From Reyranella sp. (GTDB lineage Bacteria > Pseudomonadota > Alphaproteobacteria > Reyranellales > Reyranellaceae): a DNA stretch of 54,045 nucleotides. Location: contig JAKFVH010000192.1 of NCBI GenBank assembly GCA_021732285.1, positions 1-54,045 on the forward strand, written 5' to 3'. This document shows, one piece after another, positions 18,325 to 27,648 of this stretch. The position numbers and the translations under genes were made by a program. Within the stretch, counting starts at the first letter, position 1. Each line of letters starts with the position of its first letter. Below the pieces are notes generated by a model. It worked only from the letters and a program-made list of their open reading frames with translations. It was not told the origin of the DNA and did not search any database.

Positions 18325-18897
18325 ATGGCATATCCTGTTCGAGATTTCCTCCCTGGTCGTCGCCTTGTCATGGCCGGCGCGGCGGCCACATTCATTAGCG
18401 CAGCAACGGCCCGGGCCGAGATTTCCTCAGGCCTGATCACGGGCTCGATGAAGCGCTTCAAGCTCACCACGCCGCCCAAGCCCGTGCCGGATCTCGAATT
18501 CCTCGACGTCAACGACCAGCCGATCCGCTTGTCCGAACTCAACGGCCAGGCGCGATTGATCAACCTGTGGGCGACCTGGTGTGCGCCGTGCGTCAAGGAA
18601 ATGCCGAGCCTCGACCGGCTGCAGGCCGAGATGCCGCGGGACAGGTTTCTGGTGATCCCGATCTCGCTCGACGGCCCCTCCAGGCCCAAGGTCGTGCCCT
18701 TCTACAAAGAGCAGAACCTGCTCAGTCTCCGCATCTACTACGACAAAGGCCGCAAGGCGATGTCGGTCCTGGGCGTGACGCTGCTGCCGACCTCGATCCT
18801 GGTCGACCCGGCCGGCCGCGAGCTGGGGCGCCTGGAAGGCGACGCCGACTGGGACACGCCGGAAGGGCTCGCGTTGATGCGCGCGGCGATGAGCTGA
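18325..18897 (+). CDS. tlpA: TlpA-family thiol:disulfide reductase
   Basis: This exported thioredoxin-fold protein has 190 residues. The N-terminus PGRRLVMAGAA.. is Tat-like (RR at 12-13) with a hydrophobic stretch to about 30. The active site is WCAPC (Cys86, Cys89). A cis-Pro is expected in TLLPTSILVD. TlpA-like proteins reduce periplasmic disulfides, for example for cytochrome oxidase or cytochrome c maturation. The gene diverges from argH, a conserved alphaproteobacterial arrangement, and is followed 15 bp later by an SDR gene. Confidence 0.87.
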   Translation: MAYPVRDFLPGRRLVMAGAAATFISAATARAEISSGLITGSMKRFKLTTPPKPVPDLEFLDVNDQPIRLSELNGQARLINLWATWCAPCVKEMPSLDRLQAEMPRDRFLVIPISLDGPSRPKVVPFYKEQNLLSLRIYYDKGRKAMSVLGVTLLPTSILVDPAGRELGRLEGDADWDTPEGLALMRAAMS

Positions 18898-18912
18898 GGT
18901 CCAGGCCCCATC

Positions 18913-19626
18913 ATGACCGGTCCACTTGTCGTCGTTACAGGAGCGAGCTCCGGCATCGGCCTCGCGATCGCCCGCGCCTTCGCCAAGGAAGGCAATGCTC
19001 TGCTGCTGATCGCCCGTCACATGAAGCCGATCGACGGGCTGCCGGCGGATCGCACCGTCTACGCGCAGGCTGATGTCGCCGATTACGCTGCGCTGGAGCG
19101 TGCCATCCGCGACGCCGAGGCGAAGTTCGGCAAGACAGCCTGCCTGATCAACAATGCCGGCATGGCCGATGCGCGCGCCTTCACCGACGTCGAGCCCGCA
19201 GCCTTCAGCCACGAGATCGACGTCAACCTGAAGGGCACGCTCAACGCCACCAGGGTCGTGCTCGGCGACATGACCGCCGCCAAGTCGGGCACCATCATCA
19301 ACATCAGCTCGGTCAGCGACCGCAAGACCAGCCCCGTGGCGGTGGGCTACACCGCCTCCAAGTACGCCGTGCGCGCCACTTCGGAATCGCTGCGCGAAGC
19401 TGTCGGCATGCAGGGCGTGCGCGTGATCAACGTGGCGCCGGCCTACATCAAGACCAACATCCACCAGGGCATGGGCGTCAGCTTCGAGGAATATTGCCGC
19501 CTCCTCGGCAATCCCGATTTCCTGTCGGCCGAGGAGCTGGCCGAGGTCGTGCTCTATTGCTGGAAGCTGCCGGCCTCGATCTGCATCCGGGACATCGTTG
19601 TGGCGCCGACACGTTCGGGCTTCTGA
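18913..19626 (+). CDS. Short-chain dehydrogenase/reductase
   Basis: This 237-residue classical SDR has the cofactor motif TGASSGIG (about 10-17), NNAG, a catalytic Ser in ISSVSD and YTASK as the Tyr-Lys pair. The substrate is unknown. It ends next to the palindrome at 19628-19667, which separates it from the convergent M81 gene. Confidence 0.87.
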   Translation: MTGPLVVVTGASSGIGLAIARAFAKEGNALLLIARHMKPIDGLPADRTVYAQADVADYAALERAIRDAEAKFGKTACLINNAGMADARAFTDVEPAAFSHEIDVNLKGTLNATRVVLGDMTAAKSGTIINISSVSDRKTSPVAVGYTASKYAVRATSESLREAVGMQGVRVINVAPAYIKTNIHQGMGVSFEEYCRLLGNPDFLSAEELAEVVLYCWKLPASICIRDIVVAPTRSGF

Positions 19627-19627
19627 T

Positions 19628-19667
19628 CTTGCCGGACAGCGGACCTGGAGGTCCGCGGTCCGGCAAG
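19628..19667. repeat. Palindromic repeat between convergent SDR and M81 genes
   Basis: CTTGCCGGAC and GTCCGGCAAG arms enclose an inner perfect palindrome CGGACCTGGAGGTCCG (19640-19655). It starts 2 bp after one stop and ends 2 bp before the other. It is related to the inner CTTCCGGACCGCG unit of the nested repeats. It is probably a bidirectional terminator. Confidence 0.75.
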
Positions 19668-19668
19668 A

Positions 19669-21153
19669 CTACGGAAACTTCGGATCGCCGTAGGGATAGA
19701 ACTTCTTCAGGTCGACATTCTGATACGGCAGGCCTTCGAGCCTGACGGTGCCGAGGAACGGCTCGACCGGCTCGACCAGCAGGATCGTCTTGGCGAAGCC
19801 GCTGTCGTCGAAACCGCGGCGGAAGTGCACGCGCGACTTGATGGCGAACGCCTTGAAGGCCGACACGTCGAGGCCGAGCCCGCTCAACGAGCCGGGCTCC
19901 ATCACCTGCACGAGGTAGCGGCTCAGCACCAGCACGTTGCCGCTGCCGAATTTCACGACGACCCAGAGCTGGCCCTTGCCTTCGCCCGCAGCCAGCACAG
20001 TGCCCTGGACGCGCACCGGCGCGCCGGCGGACTCGTCGACCAGGCCGCCGACCTCCATGTCGAACGCATCGCCCGCCTTCACGCCCCTGGCCTTGAGCAC
20101 GTCGATCGCCTTGGCGTCGGCGATGGTCGCAATCAGCACGTCCGACAGGTCCTGCTCGATGACCTCTTTCAGGATCCAGGTGGCCGAGCCCGAGCGGTCG
20201 CTGTGGTCAGCCAGCACCACCGGCGTCGCGCCATTCGCCATGGCCTGCTTGGCGAGCGCCACGCCCTCGGGAATGGTGTGCACCTTGGTCGAGCCGATCA
20301 GTGCCTTGCGCTGCCGCCAGGCCGCTCCCGCCATGTCGTCGGCGACGCGGCGGGCCAGGCCGGGATCGCCGTTGGTCATGACCTGGAAGGTCATGCCGAC
20401 ATCCGGCACGTCGGCGAAGGGAAAGCCGAAGAAGAAGTTCACATAGACGTCGGGCTCGCGCGCCTCCCAGGTCAGCGCGCGTTGCACCAGGTCCATCCAC
20501 GGCGAGGCGCCGGTCCATTGCAGCACGGTCGGCGAGATGATGGGCACGCGCTGGGTGACGGTGGCGGGCTTGTAGTCGCCACGGATCGCCCGCACCAGCA
20601 TGCGCGCCGCGCGCTCGCCCTGCAGATGGCTGTCGTAGTGCGGGAAGTATTTCACGGTGAAGGCCATGTCGGCCTGGCGCAGGAACTCCTCGTCCTCGTT
20701 GCCGTGCGGATCGAAGGTGCCGACGATGAAGGCCTTGCTGCCGACCACCGCACGCACCCGGCGCGCGATGTCCGCCTCGGGCCGCGGCACGCCGCGCACG
20801 CCCATGGCGCCGTGCAGGCTGAGATAGACGCCGTCATAGGGGCCGGTCGCCGTGATCTGGTCGATCATCCGTCCGACGAAGGTCTCGTAGGCCTCGCGCG
20901 TTATCCAGCCCGAGCCCGTGCCGGTCTTGGGGAACAGCGGCGATTCGATGCCGACCAGCTCCACGCCGTCGAACTCGCGCGCCACCTTCACGAAGCCGCC
21001 CATGTAGGATTTCGGCTCGTGCGCCAGCAGCGCCTCGCCCTTGGCCGGCGAGCCTTCGTAGACGAAGTCGTCGAACGTGGTGTCGTTGCGGAGGAACGTC
21101 ACCGTCTCATGGACGAAATACAGGACGGCAATGCGGATCGGCCGGCGGGCCAT
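19669..21153 (-). CDS. M81-family metallopeptidase (MlrC-like)
   Basis: This 494-residue protein of peptidase family M81 resembles microcystinase C. The ATG at 21153 has AAGGAAG upstream and gives MARRPIRIAVLYFVHETVTF, the expected family start. Conserved blocks are SLHGAMG, GTFDPHGN (metal-binding Asp and His) and ADHSDRSGS. The C-terminal MlrC domain follows about residue 300. M81 proteins are abundant in soil alphaproteobacteria. True substrates, other than microcystin peptides for MlrC itself, are mostly unknown. Confidence 0.87.
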   Translation of the reverse strand: MARRPIRIAVLYFVHETVTFLRNDTTFDDFVYEGSPAKGEALLAHEPKSYMGGFVKVAREFDGVELVGIESPLFPKTGTGSGWITREAYETFVGRMIDQITATGPYDGVYLSLHGAMGVRGVPRPEADIARRVRAVVGSKAFIVGTFDPHGNEDEEFLRQADMAFTVKYFPHYDSHLQGERAARMLVRAIRGDYKPATVTQRVPIISPTVLQWTGASPWMDLVQRALTWEAREPDVYVNFFFGFPFADVPDVGMTFQVMTNGDPGLARRVADDMAGAAWRQRKALIGSTKVHTIPEGVALAKQAMANGATPVVLADHSDRSGSATWILKEVIEQDLSDVLIATIADAKAIDVLKARGVKAGDAFDMEVGGLVDESAGAPVRVQGTVLAAGEGKGQLWVVVKFGSGNVLVLSRYLVQVMEPGSLSGLGLDVSAFKAFAIKSRVHFRRGFDDSGFAKTILLVEPVEPFLGTVRLEGLPYQNVDLKKFYPYGDPKFP

Positions 21154-21249
21154 GGGTTCTTCCTTGCGCCAATGCGGACTGGATGAAGTCTCGCAGGGCC
21201 TTGGAAGGAAACAAATGGCCAAAGAGTCACGGCGGACTCTCTTGCGGCC

Positions 21250-21726
21250 TCAGCCGCCGACTTCGCAGTGCTTGCCCATCTCCTTGCACACGCGCAGCAC
21301 GGCCTGAACGACGCGCGAGGCGGTCGAGCCCTCGGCGGGGTTGGCGGCGTGGCCGGCGATGAGGAGCTGCGAGACGTCGTCGCTGAAAGCCACGACGTTC
21401 AAGGTCGCGGTGCGGTCGCCCTCGGCGATCTGGAACCGGCGCTGACCGGGATCCTGCATGACGACTCGGACCGAAGGGTTCTTGCGCGCGAGCTCGAGCG
21501 CCGTCGCGAACACCTTGTCGGCGGGCGCGTCGAGCAGGACGGTCGCGAAGTCGTAACCCGGCCGACCGCCCTGCTGCTGGGCTTCCGCCATGTGCTGGAT
21601 ACGGCCGATGGCCTTGCGGGCGACGAACACCCACTGCGCCTCGGCGGGAGCAAGCGGCAAGACCGTTGCCGTGAGACCGACCAGCACAGCCAAGAGGACG
21701 GACAGACGCATTGCCTTCGACTTCAT
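21250..21726 (-). CDS. Secreted protein of unknown function
   Basis: This 158-residue protein has a signal peptide from the ATG at 21726 (hydrophobic to about residue 29, then AEAQ). An in-frame extension to 21867 is possible but would bury the signal sequence. The mature part is mixed alpha/beta: VLLDAPADKVFATALEL, VMQDPGQRRFQIAEGDRTATLNV, and a C-terminal helix with two Cys (VCKEMGKHC). No family is recognised. It may bind a ligand in the periplasm, but nothing seen proves that. Confidence 0.65.
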   Translation of the reverse strand: MKSKAMRLSVLLAVLVGLTATVLPLAPAEAQWVFVARKAIGRIQHMAEAQQQGGRPGYDFATVLLDAPADKVFATALELARKNPSVRVVMQDPGQRRFQIAEGDRTATLNVVAFSDDVSQLLIAGHAANPAEGSTASRVVQAVLRVCKEMGKHCEVGG

Positions 21727-21930
21727 GTTGCCCCGCCATCGACGAATTTGATGCGTCCATTGTAACCGACGAGGTCGTCCGGATGTAGCGGCGCCTTGCT
21801 CGTGTTCACGGCTGCCCAAGGGTGCTCGATGATTTGGGACTTCTCTGCATCGGCACCGGTGCGGCAACGCCGCCTTGCTCAGATTTCGGCCGATGATCGC
21901 ACTAACGAAGTTGATGCAGGCGCCGTCGCG

Positions 21931-23505
21931 TCAGCCGGGGCGGCGCCGATACAGTGCCAGGCGGGTGAATGCCCATCGACGATCGTCGGGATCCTTGTAC
22001 TGAGCCACGCGCTCGTATCGATCGAGGATCGCCGCCATCTCCGGGTCTTGCCGGAACCAGGCCATCATGTCGAAGCCCGATGGCAGGGCGATCTGATTGC
22101 GGCTTTCATCGACCACGATGCCGTCTGGCTTGAATCGGCGAAAGTCGTCGCGCACCAAGCTGCGCAATTCACTCTCGATCTGCACGGTTTGCGGCGCGTC
22201 ACCACGACCGGCCTGATGCTGCTGAACGATCCAGGGAACGATCCATGGTTGGGGGAACCGCCAGGCAGGCAGAGTCGTGCGATAAAGCGACAACGGATAT
22301 GCGGGGTAGGCGCTGGCACCGAACACGGCGACGCGCGGTCCGACATGATTTGCGTCCAGGAGTTCCGCCAATGAGCTCATTGATGCATCCATCCGGCGGG
22401 CATTGGTCACGGCGCTGTCCACATAACGGAGCACCGGCACCATCGCGACGAGACACACTGCAGTCGCCCGATGCCGGCGCACAATTTCGGCCCACGCGCG
22501 CGGCCGGGCAGTGGTGGCAGCCCATTGCACGGCAACCAGAGCAACCATCCCGGCCTGAAGTCCGAGCATTATCCTCGTCGGAATGAATTGGTAGTCGATG
22601 TCCTTGTGCTGGAGCACATACGACGCCAGGGCGCCAAACGCTCCCGCCGCCATCATGCGACCCAACCTCCTCTCTCGGGGATTCGCCCGGGCGAGAAACT
22701 CGTTGCCAATCGCCAACACCGCGATCAGTACCGCCGAAAGCACGGTGCGGCGTCCGATCCAGGCGGCGGCATCGTAAGCCGCGTAAGCCACACGCGCGAT
22801 CCTTGCGACCAGAAACCACTCGGGAAACACAGTCAGGACAAGACCGACATAAAGGCAGGCGATGATCACCAGCAGCCAAACGGGCGGTTCGATGAGAATC
22901 CGCCAGTCGCGTTCCTCGAGCGCGCGCACGGCATATGGCAACCCCAACACGAGCAACAGGAACGGCTTGATGAGCAGACCGATCGCCGCGGCGGTCACGA
23001 TCGCAAAGGTAGTGACCGTCATTGGTTGGCCGCGCCTGCAAGCGGCCAACCATGGCAGGGACGGCAGAATCAGGACGATCGCCAGGTGATCCCGTTGCCC
23101 GAATTCCATGCCCGGCACCGAGAACAGCAGGGCCTCCACCGCGAGGGCAATGATGGTACGACCGACGAGTCCTTCCTCCAGGGATTGCGGCAACTGACTC
23201 CAGACAGCGATAGAGCTTGCGATGACCGCGACCGATACCGAGATGATGAATGCCGAATAGAGATCGAGGCCGGTCAAAGCTCGCAATCCGTGCACCGCGA
23301 TCATCAACACCGAATAGAGCGGCGGATTGAGTTCCATGAAATCGACGTAATAGCGCCCGCCCGCCAGCATTCTCGCCGCGATTTCGAGGTGAAAGGCGTT
23401 GTCATGGTCCGGCGCCAGGATGTGCAGAAGCACCCCGCAAAGCATCCCCCCGGCAAGCAGGATGATCAGCGCAGCAAGCAACGAGTTGCGGCCTGATCCG
23501 GTCAC
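21931..23505 (-). CDS. Polytopic GT-C-like glycosyltransferase (GT39/ArnT-like)
   Basis: This 524-residue integral membrane protein has about 10 hydrophobic segments and a GTG start. The first periplasmic loop has APDHDNAFHLEIAARM and YYVDFMELNPPLY, which resembles the acidic loop and NPPL motif of polyprenyl-phosphate-sugar-dependent GT-C enzymes. The C-terminal ~150 residues are soluble and periplasmic. The base composition is less GC-rich than its neighbours. It diverges from gtrA and stands next to a probable lipid-linked sugar operon, so a role as final glycosyltransferase is plausible but inferred. Confidence 0.7.
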   Translation of the reverse strand: MTGSGRNSLLAALIILLAGGMLCGVLLHILAPDHDNAFHLEIAARMLAGGRYYVDFMELNPPLYSVLMIAVHGLRALTGLDLYSAFIISVSVAVIASSIAVWSQLPQSLEEGLVGRTIIALAVEALLFSVPGMEFGQRDHLAIVLILPSLPWLAACRRGQPMTVTTFAIVTAAAIGLLIKPFLLLVLGLPYAVRALEERDWRILIEPPVWLLVIIACLYVGLVLTVFPEWFLVARIARVAYAAYDAAAWIGRRTVLSAVLIAVLAIGNEFLARANPRERRLGRMMAAGAFGALASYVLQHKDIDYQFIPTRIMLGLQAGMVALVAVQWAATTARPRAWAEIVRRHRATAVCLVAMVPVLRYVDSAVTNARRMDASMSSLAELLDANHVGPRVAVFGASAYPAYPLSLYRTTLPAWRFPQPWIVPWIVQQHQAGRGDAPQTVQIESELRSLVRDDFRRFKPDGIVVDESRNQIALPSGFDMMAWFRQDPEMAAILDRYERVAQYKDPDDRRWAFTRLALYRRRPG

Positions 23506-23731
23506 GGCGAGCGGCTGGGTACTGGAAGCCGGGACCGATGGACGATACCTTTGACGACGGCGCTTCCGCCGCTGTGACCGTCAGTCATTTCATGGCCCTG
23601 CATGCGAGCTTCAAATGCCCACTCTCTTATAGAAGCCACCAGCCGATTCTCGTTCTAGCGCTTTCTACCGGTAACATACTGCCCGGCGCGCAGGAACCCA
23701 ACGGATCAAGGGCGGCAGCGCCGAAGGAAAG

Positions 23732-24130
23732 ATGACGAGCGAGTTCCTGAAGTTTTTGGTAACCGGCGGCCTGGCGGCTCTCGTGAATCTGGCCAGTCGG
23801 TACGCGCTGAACTTGTTCATGTCGTTCGAAGCGGCGGTCGTGGTCGCCTACCTGATCGGCATGACGACGGCCTACGTCCTCGCCCGCCTCTTCGTCTTCC
23901 AGAGGTCCGGCCGCTCGGTCGTTTCCGAGCTCCGCCGCTTCGCAATCGTCAACGTCGTGGCCCTGGCGATCGTCTGGCTGGTCAGCGTCGGTTTGGCCCG
24001 TTTGCTGTTTCCCGCGGTCGGCTTCACCTGGCATGCCGACGACATCGCCCACCTGATCGGCGTGCTATCAACCGCCGTCAGCAGCTACTTCGGCCACCGC
24101 CTTTACACCTTCGCCCAGCGCCCGACGTGA
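23732..24130 (+). CDS. GtrA-family membrane protein
   Basis: This 132-residue protein has four predicted transmembrane helices and the GtrA signature FLKFLVTGGLAALVNL at the start and YFGHRLYTF at the end. GtrA proteins are thought to help move polyprenyl-phosphate-linked sugars across the inner membrane. Its TGA overlaps the GTG of the next gene by 4 nt, so the two are coupled. Context with DprE1/DprE2/UbiA homologues suggests flipping of a polyprenyl-phospho-pentose. Confidence 0.87.
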   Translation: MTSEFLKFLVTGGLAALVNLASRYALNLFMSFEAAVVVAYLIGMTTAYVLARLFVFQRSGRSVVSELRRFAIVNVVALAIVWLVSVGLARLLFPAVGFTWHADDIAHLIGVLSTAVSSYFGHRLYTFAQRPT

Positions 24131-25377
24131 AAATCAACTTGATCGCCCCCCTCGTCGCCCTGCTCTCCTACGTGCTGTTGCACTGGTCGGGCATCGGCCT
24201 CGATCCGGACAGCTGGGCCGCCTGGCAAGCCGCCGTGTCCATCGTCGACGGCAAGGGCTACAGCTATTTCTCCGGCAACCCGATCCACTCGTGGCCGCCG
24301 CTTTACGCGTTCTATCTAGCGGCCTGGATCGGCGTCCTCGGACCCGCGGCCTGGACGTTGATGATATCGAACGCCACGCTCGTCGTGCTGCAGACTGTCT
24401 TGTGGATGCACTTCGCGCGGACGATCACGCGGGAGTCCGGGACCGCAATCTCAAGCGGCGCCGCCATCGTGCTTTCCGTCTATGTCGGCCTGTTCGTCGC
24501 CGTCAACGAGCAGAGCGTCTTCGCCCATAATCTCGTCTACACGATCCTCCCGGTGTTTCTCGTCGTCGTCTGGCGAATCGTTTCCGTGCCGTCATGGCGG
24601 CCGAAACCGTCGAGCATGCTTGGTCTGCTGGCGTTGGCGACCGCCTTGATGTTGACCCACGTCTCGTCATTGGCCTTCCTTGCCGCCGCGGCCGCCGTCA
24701 TCGCCCTCGCCAGAAGGCTGAGCATCAGCGCTCTGCTCGTCGGCGCCAGCATCGTCGTCCTGCCGACCGCGATCTGGCTCGCAGTGCAGGCCGCGCTCAA
24801 CCAGGGCGGCAGCCACTATGTCGGCTTCGGCGCGGGACGGTTCAGCCCGCTGTTCTACGCCGCCCAGCTTTTCGACGGACCCGGCTCCCTGCTGGTCCCT
24901 GCCAAGTTCGGTGCGCAGTTCATCGCGATGGGGCTGGTGTGGTTGGCTGCCCTGGCGGTGGCCCGCCATCCCAACACGGGCGGCCTGCGGTTCGGCATTG
25001 CCTTCGTCGTCTTCGCCGCCCTGACGCTGTATGCAATCTACAATCTCAGCTGGATATTCTCGACGCTCAGCGGACGGCTCGTCCTGTTCGTGCCGCTGAT
25101 CCTGGTTTGCCTCACCTATCTCGCCGCCTTCCCCGCCTGGCCGCGCCTGGCGACGGCCGCGCTGGGCGTGCTGATCGTCGCTTCAGCCTACTGGACGGCG
25201 TCCTGGGGCGCGCGCCAGCTCACTGCGGATCTTGCGGCATTGGGCTTTCCCGAGAATTTTGTACCGCCCGGAGCCTATTTATCGCGCGACTACCGCGCCG
25301 GTCCGCCGGTCCCGGGTCCACGCGGCCTGCTGATCGCACCAAGCCCGTTCGAGGAGCCGCGCGGCCTGCGCAATTGA
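24127..25377 (+). CDS. Polytopic membrane protein, putative GT-C glycosyltransferase
   Basis: This 416-residue integral membrane protein has about 10 hydrophobic segments. The first loop GIGLDPDSWAAW with downstream HSWPPLYAFY resembles the Asp-containing loop and PPLY motif of GT-C enzymes. The GTG start overlaps gtrA by 4 nt. I recognise no exact family. Pairing with GtrA and a convergent lipid-sugar operon points to transfer of a polyprenyl-linked sugar on the periplasmic side. Confidence 0.65.
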   Translation: MKINLIAPLVALLSYVLLHWSGIGLDPDSWAAWQAAVSIVDGKGYSYFSGNPIHSWPPLYAFYLAAWIGVLGPAAWTLMISNATLVVLQTVLWMHFARTITRESGTAISSGAAIVLSVYVGLFVAVNEQSVFAHNLVYTILPVFLVVVWRIVSVPSWRPKPSSMLGLLALATALMLTHVSSLAFLAAAAAVIALARRLSISALLVGASIVVLPTAIWLAVQAALNQGGSHYVGFGAGRFSPLFYAAQLFDGPGSLLVPAKFGAQFIAMGLVWLAALAVARHPNTGGLRFGIAFVVFAALTLYAIYNLSWIFSTLSGRLVLFVPLILVCLTYLAAFPAWPRLATAALGVLIVASAYWTASWGARQLTADLAALGFPENFVPPGAYLSRDYRAGPPVPGPRGLLIAPSPFEEPRGLRN

Positions 25378-25390
25378 GCCGCCGACCGGA

Positions 25391-26701
25391 TCAGCGGCCC
25401 TCGGCGTCCCAGACTGCCCGATCGGCGACGGCCAGGGCCATCAGCTTGCCGTAGCGCACGCTCTCCGAGATGCCGCGATCCTCCGGGTAGTAAAAGCAGG
25501 TGTCGGCGATCTGCAGACCGGCGATGTCCGTCTGCACCTTCGGAAGCTTGGCGAGAAAGCCCGGCTCGCAGACAGGTTGCGCGTATCTCAGCCGGCCGAC
25601 CTGGCTAGCCTTCAGGTCATCGTTGCCCAGGGCCGGATTGAGCTTGCGCAGGTAACCGTAGGCCTCGGCTACGAACTCCTCGCTGGAGCGCGAGAACTTC
25701 GGATGGGTCTGCGGCATGTAGTACGGCACGTAGACTACCGTGTCGGGCAGCCGCCGCAGGTTAGAGAACTCGACGATGCCCGGGATGTCGATGCTCGCAT
25801 CGTTCACGTTCAGCCAGAAATGCGACGTCACCGGCTTCGCGAGCTTCATGAGCACGCAGACCACGCCGATGTTGCGGATCGAATCGTAACGCGCCTTGGC
25901 AGCGGTCGACAGCCCGGGAACGAGCGCGGAGACGAACGGCGTGGGCACCGTCGAGATCACCGCATCGAAGGACAGCCGTTCGCCGTCGACGATGAGGCCC
26001 GTCACCCGCCCCTGCTCGCTGGTGACCTGACTCACCTTCGCCCCGAGGCGCAACGTGCCACCGCGGCCAACGATCGCCTGCACCAGGGCGTCGATCAGCG
26101 CTTGCGAGCCGCCCTCGATGTAGCCCAGTCGCTCTTGGAACATCGACGATCTCGACGTTCCGACGCGCTTGATGCGCGTCCATATCCAGGCTGCCGAGAT
26201 GTTGTCGGCATATTCGAAGAACTTGAGATCGAACAGGCGGCGCCATAGCACGTCATAAGCGCGTGCGCCGTCCCACTTCACGAACCAGTCCCGGGCGTTC
26301 TCCCGCTCGAGCTTCGACCAGTCGCGGCGCTTGGTCGACAGGAACATGTGCAGCCCATAACGCAGCTTGTCGATCAGGCCGAGCCTGGGAAAGGCAAGCA
26401 GGGCCAGGGGATCGCCCCAGCGATAGTGTTGCCCGTCGATGTAGTAGCCCATCGAGGTGTCGCGCCAGATCATCTTGTCGGCGATGCCCAGTTCACCCAT
26501 CAGCTCGAAGGTCGGACGGTCGGCCTTGCAGACGAAATGGTAGAAGCGCTCAATCGACAGGCCATCGAAGTCGAAGTGGGCCGCCATGCCGCCAGCGACG
26601 CGATCGGCCTCGAACACCGAAACAGAATGACCCGCCTTCAGGGCATGGTAGGCCGCCGCCAGTCCCATGGCGCCCGCTCCGATGACAGCGACACGGGCCA
26701 T
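25391..26701 (-). CDS. NAD(P)/FAD-dependent oxidoreductase (amine-oxidase/desaturase fold)
   Basis: This 436-residue flavoprotein has the N-terminal dinucleotide fold VAVIGAGAMGLAAAYHAL and the FAD-contact ERFYHFVCKAD. The C-terminal region holds a second FAD-binding block (ADTCFYYPEDRGISESV). It resembles the family containing phytoene desaturases and protoporphyrinogen oxidases that also occurs in polysaccharide clusters. It is the last gene of the five-gene operon, beginning 2 nt after the epimerase stop. The substrate is unknown. Confidence 0.8.
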   Translation of the reverse strand: MARVAVIGAGAMGLAAAYHALKAGHSVSVFEADRVAGGMAAHFDFDGLSIERFYHFVCKADRPTFELMGELGIADKMIWRDTSMGYYIDGQHYRWGDPLALLAFPRLGLIDKLRYGLHMFLSTKRRDWSKLERENARDWFVKWDGARAYDVLWRRLFDLKFFEYADNISAAWIWTRIKRVGTSRSSMFQERLGYIEGGSQALIDALVQAIVGRGGTLRLGAKVSQVTSEQGRVTGLIVDGERLSFDAVISTVPTPFVSALVPGLSTAAKARYDSIRNIGVVCVLMKLAKPVTSHFWLNVNDASIDIPGIVEFSNLRRLPDTVVYVPYYMPQTHPKFSRSSEEFVAEAYGYLRKLNPALGNDDLKASQVGRLRYAQPVCEPGFLAKLPKVQTDIAGLQIADTCFYYPEDRGISESVRYGKLMALAVADRAVWDAEGR

Positions 26702-26703
26702 GA

Positions 26704-27648
26704 TCAGAACTCCAGCACGACTTTGGAATAGACGGGATGCTGGAAGGTCTCGCGCAGCGCCTCGGCGATCGGCGTTGAGCGCACGCCGAAGATCGCCGGC
26801 CAGTCGATCACCTCGAAGGTCTCGGGGATGACGAGCGCCGCGAGTTGGCTGGTCGTGAAGGGCGGATCACGGTCGATCAGGGCGTAGACCTTCAGCAGGG
26901 CCCAGAAGACACCATAGGGAAGCCGGACGATGGCCGTGCGCGCTCCCGTAGCCGCCCGGATGGCACGGATCAAGTCGATGTAGTCGATCCGTTCCTGGCC
27001 GGAGATGTTGTAGGCCTGTCCGGGACGGGGCGTCTCGAGGCAGGCCGCGATCAGGTCGCAGAAATCGCCGACGTACAGCGGCTGGCGCAGGTAGCGGCCG
27101 TGGCCGGGCACCGGAAACAGCGGCGTGCGGGCCATGAACCGCGCCAGCCAGCCGAGATGCTTGCGGTCGAACCAGCCGTACATCAGCGTCGGCCTCAGGA
27201 TGCAGGCCGGGATTGCGCTTTCGACGACCAGCGCCTCCTGCTCCCGCTTCGTCTCCGTATAGAAGTCGCGCGCCGCCGAGTTCAGCACCGACGAGCTCAT
27301 ATGCACGATGTATCCGACGCCGCCGGCCTTGGCGGCGGCCAGCACGTTGCGCGTGGCCGTGACGTTGTTGGCGATGAACGGCGCCTCGGTGAGGGCGCCG
27401 ATCTGGGCATGGTTGAGGACCAGCGCCCGCGCCCCGATGAAAGCCTCCCGCCATGCCCCGTCGACGGCGAGATCGGCCTCGATCACGCGGATATCGGGAT
27501 GCAGCCGCGCCAGGGTTTTAGCGTTGGCCGGATGCTTGTCGATCGCGATCAGGGGGCCGGCATGACGGGCTTTTAGACGGGGGATGAGGTTCTGCCCCAC
27601 CAGCCCCGCGGCTCCGGTGATGACGATCGGCCGACGATCCAGGTCCAT
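26704..27648 (-). CDS. NAD-dependent epimerase/dehydratase-family protein
   Basis: This 314-residue extended SDR has the cofactor motif TGAAGLVGQNL (about 12-22) and the YTETK catalytic Tyr-Lys. PTLMYGWFDRKHLG is a typical epimerase block. Its start overlaps the stop of the DprE2-like gene by one base. In this operon it may modify the nucleotide- or lipid-linked sugar. No residue defines the reaction. Confidence 0.82.
   Translation of the reverse strand: MDLDRRPIVITGAAGLVGQNLIPRLKARHAGPLIAIDKHPANAKTLARLHPDIRVIEADLAVDGAWREAFIGARALVLNHAQIGALTEAPFIANNVTATRNVLAAAKAGGVGYIVHMSSSVLNSAARDFYTETKREQEALVVESAIPACILRPTLMYGWFDRKHLGWLARFMARTPLFPVPGHGRYLRQPLYVGDFCDLIAACLETPRPGQAYNISGQERIDYIDLIRAIRAATGARTAIVRLPYGVFWALLKVYALIDRDPPFTTSQLAALVIPETFEVIDWPAIFGVRSTPIAEALRETFQHPVYSKVVLEF

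Noticed and set aside
23538..23735. Small plus-strand open frame in the gap before gtrA
   Set aside because: No recognisable sequence, no ribosome site, and it overlaps the gtrA start; it is more likely promoter region.
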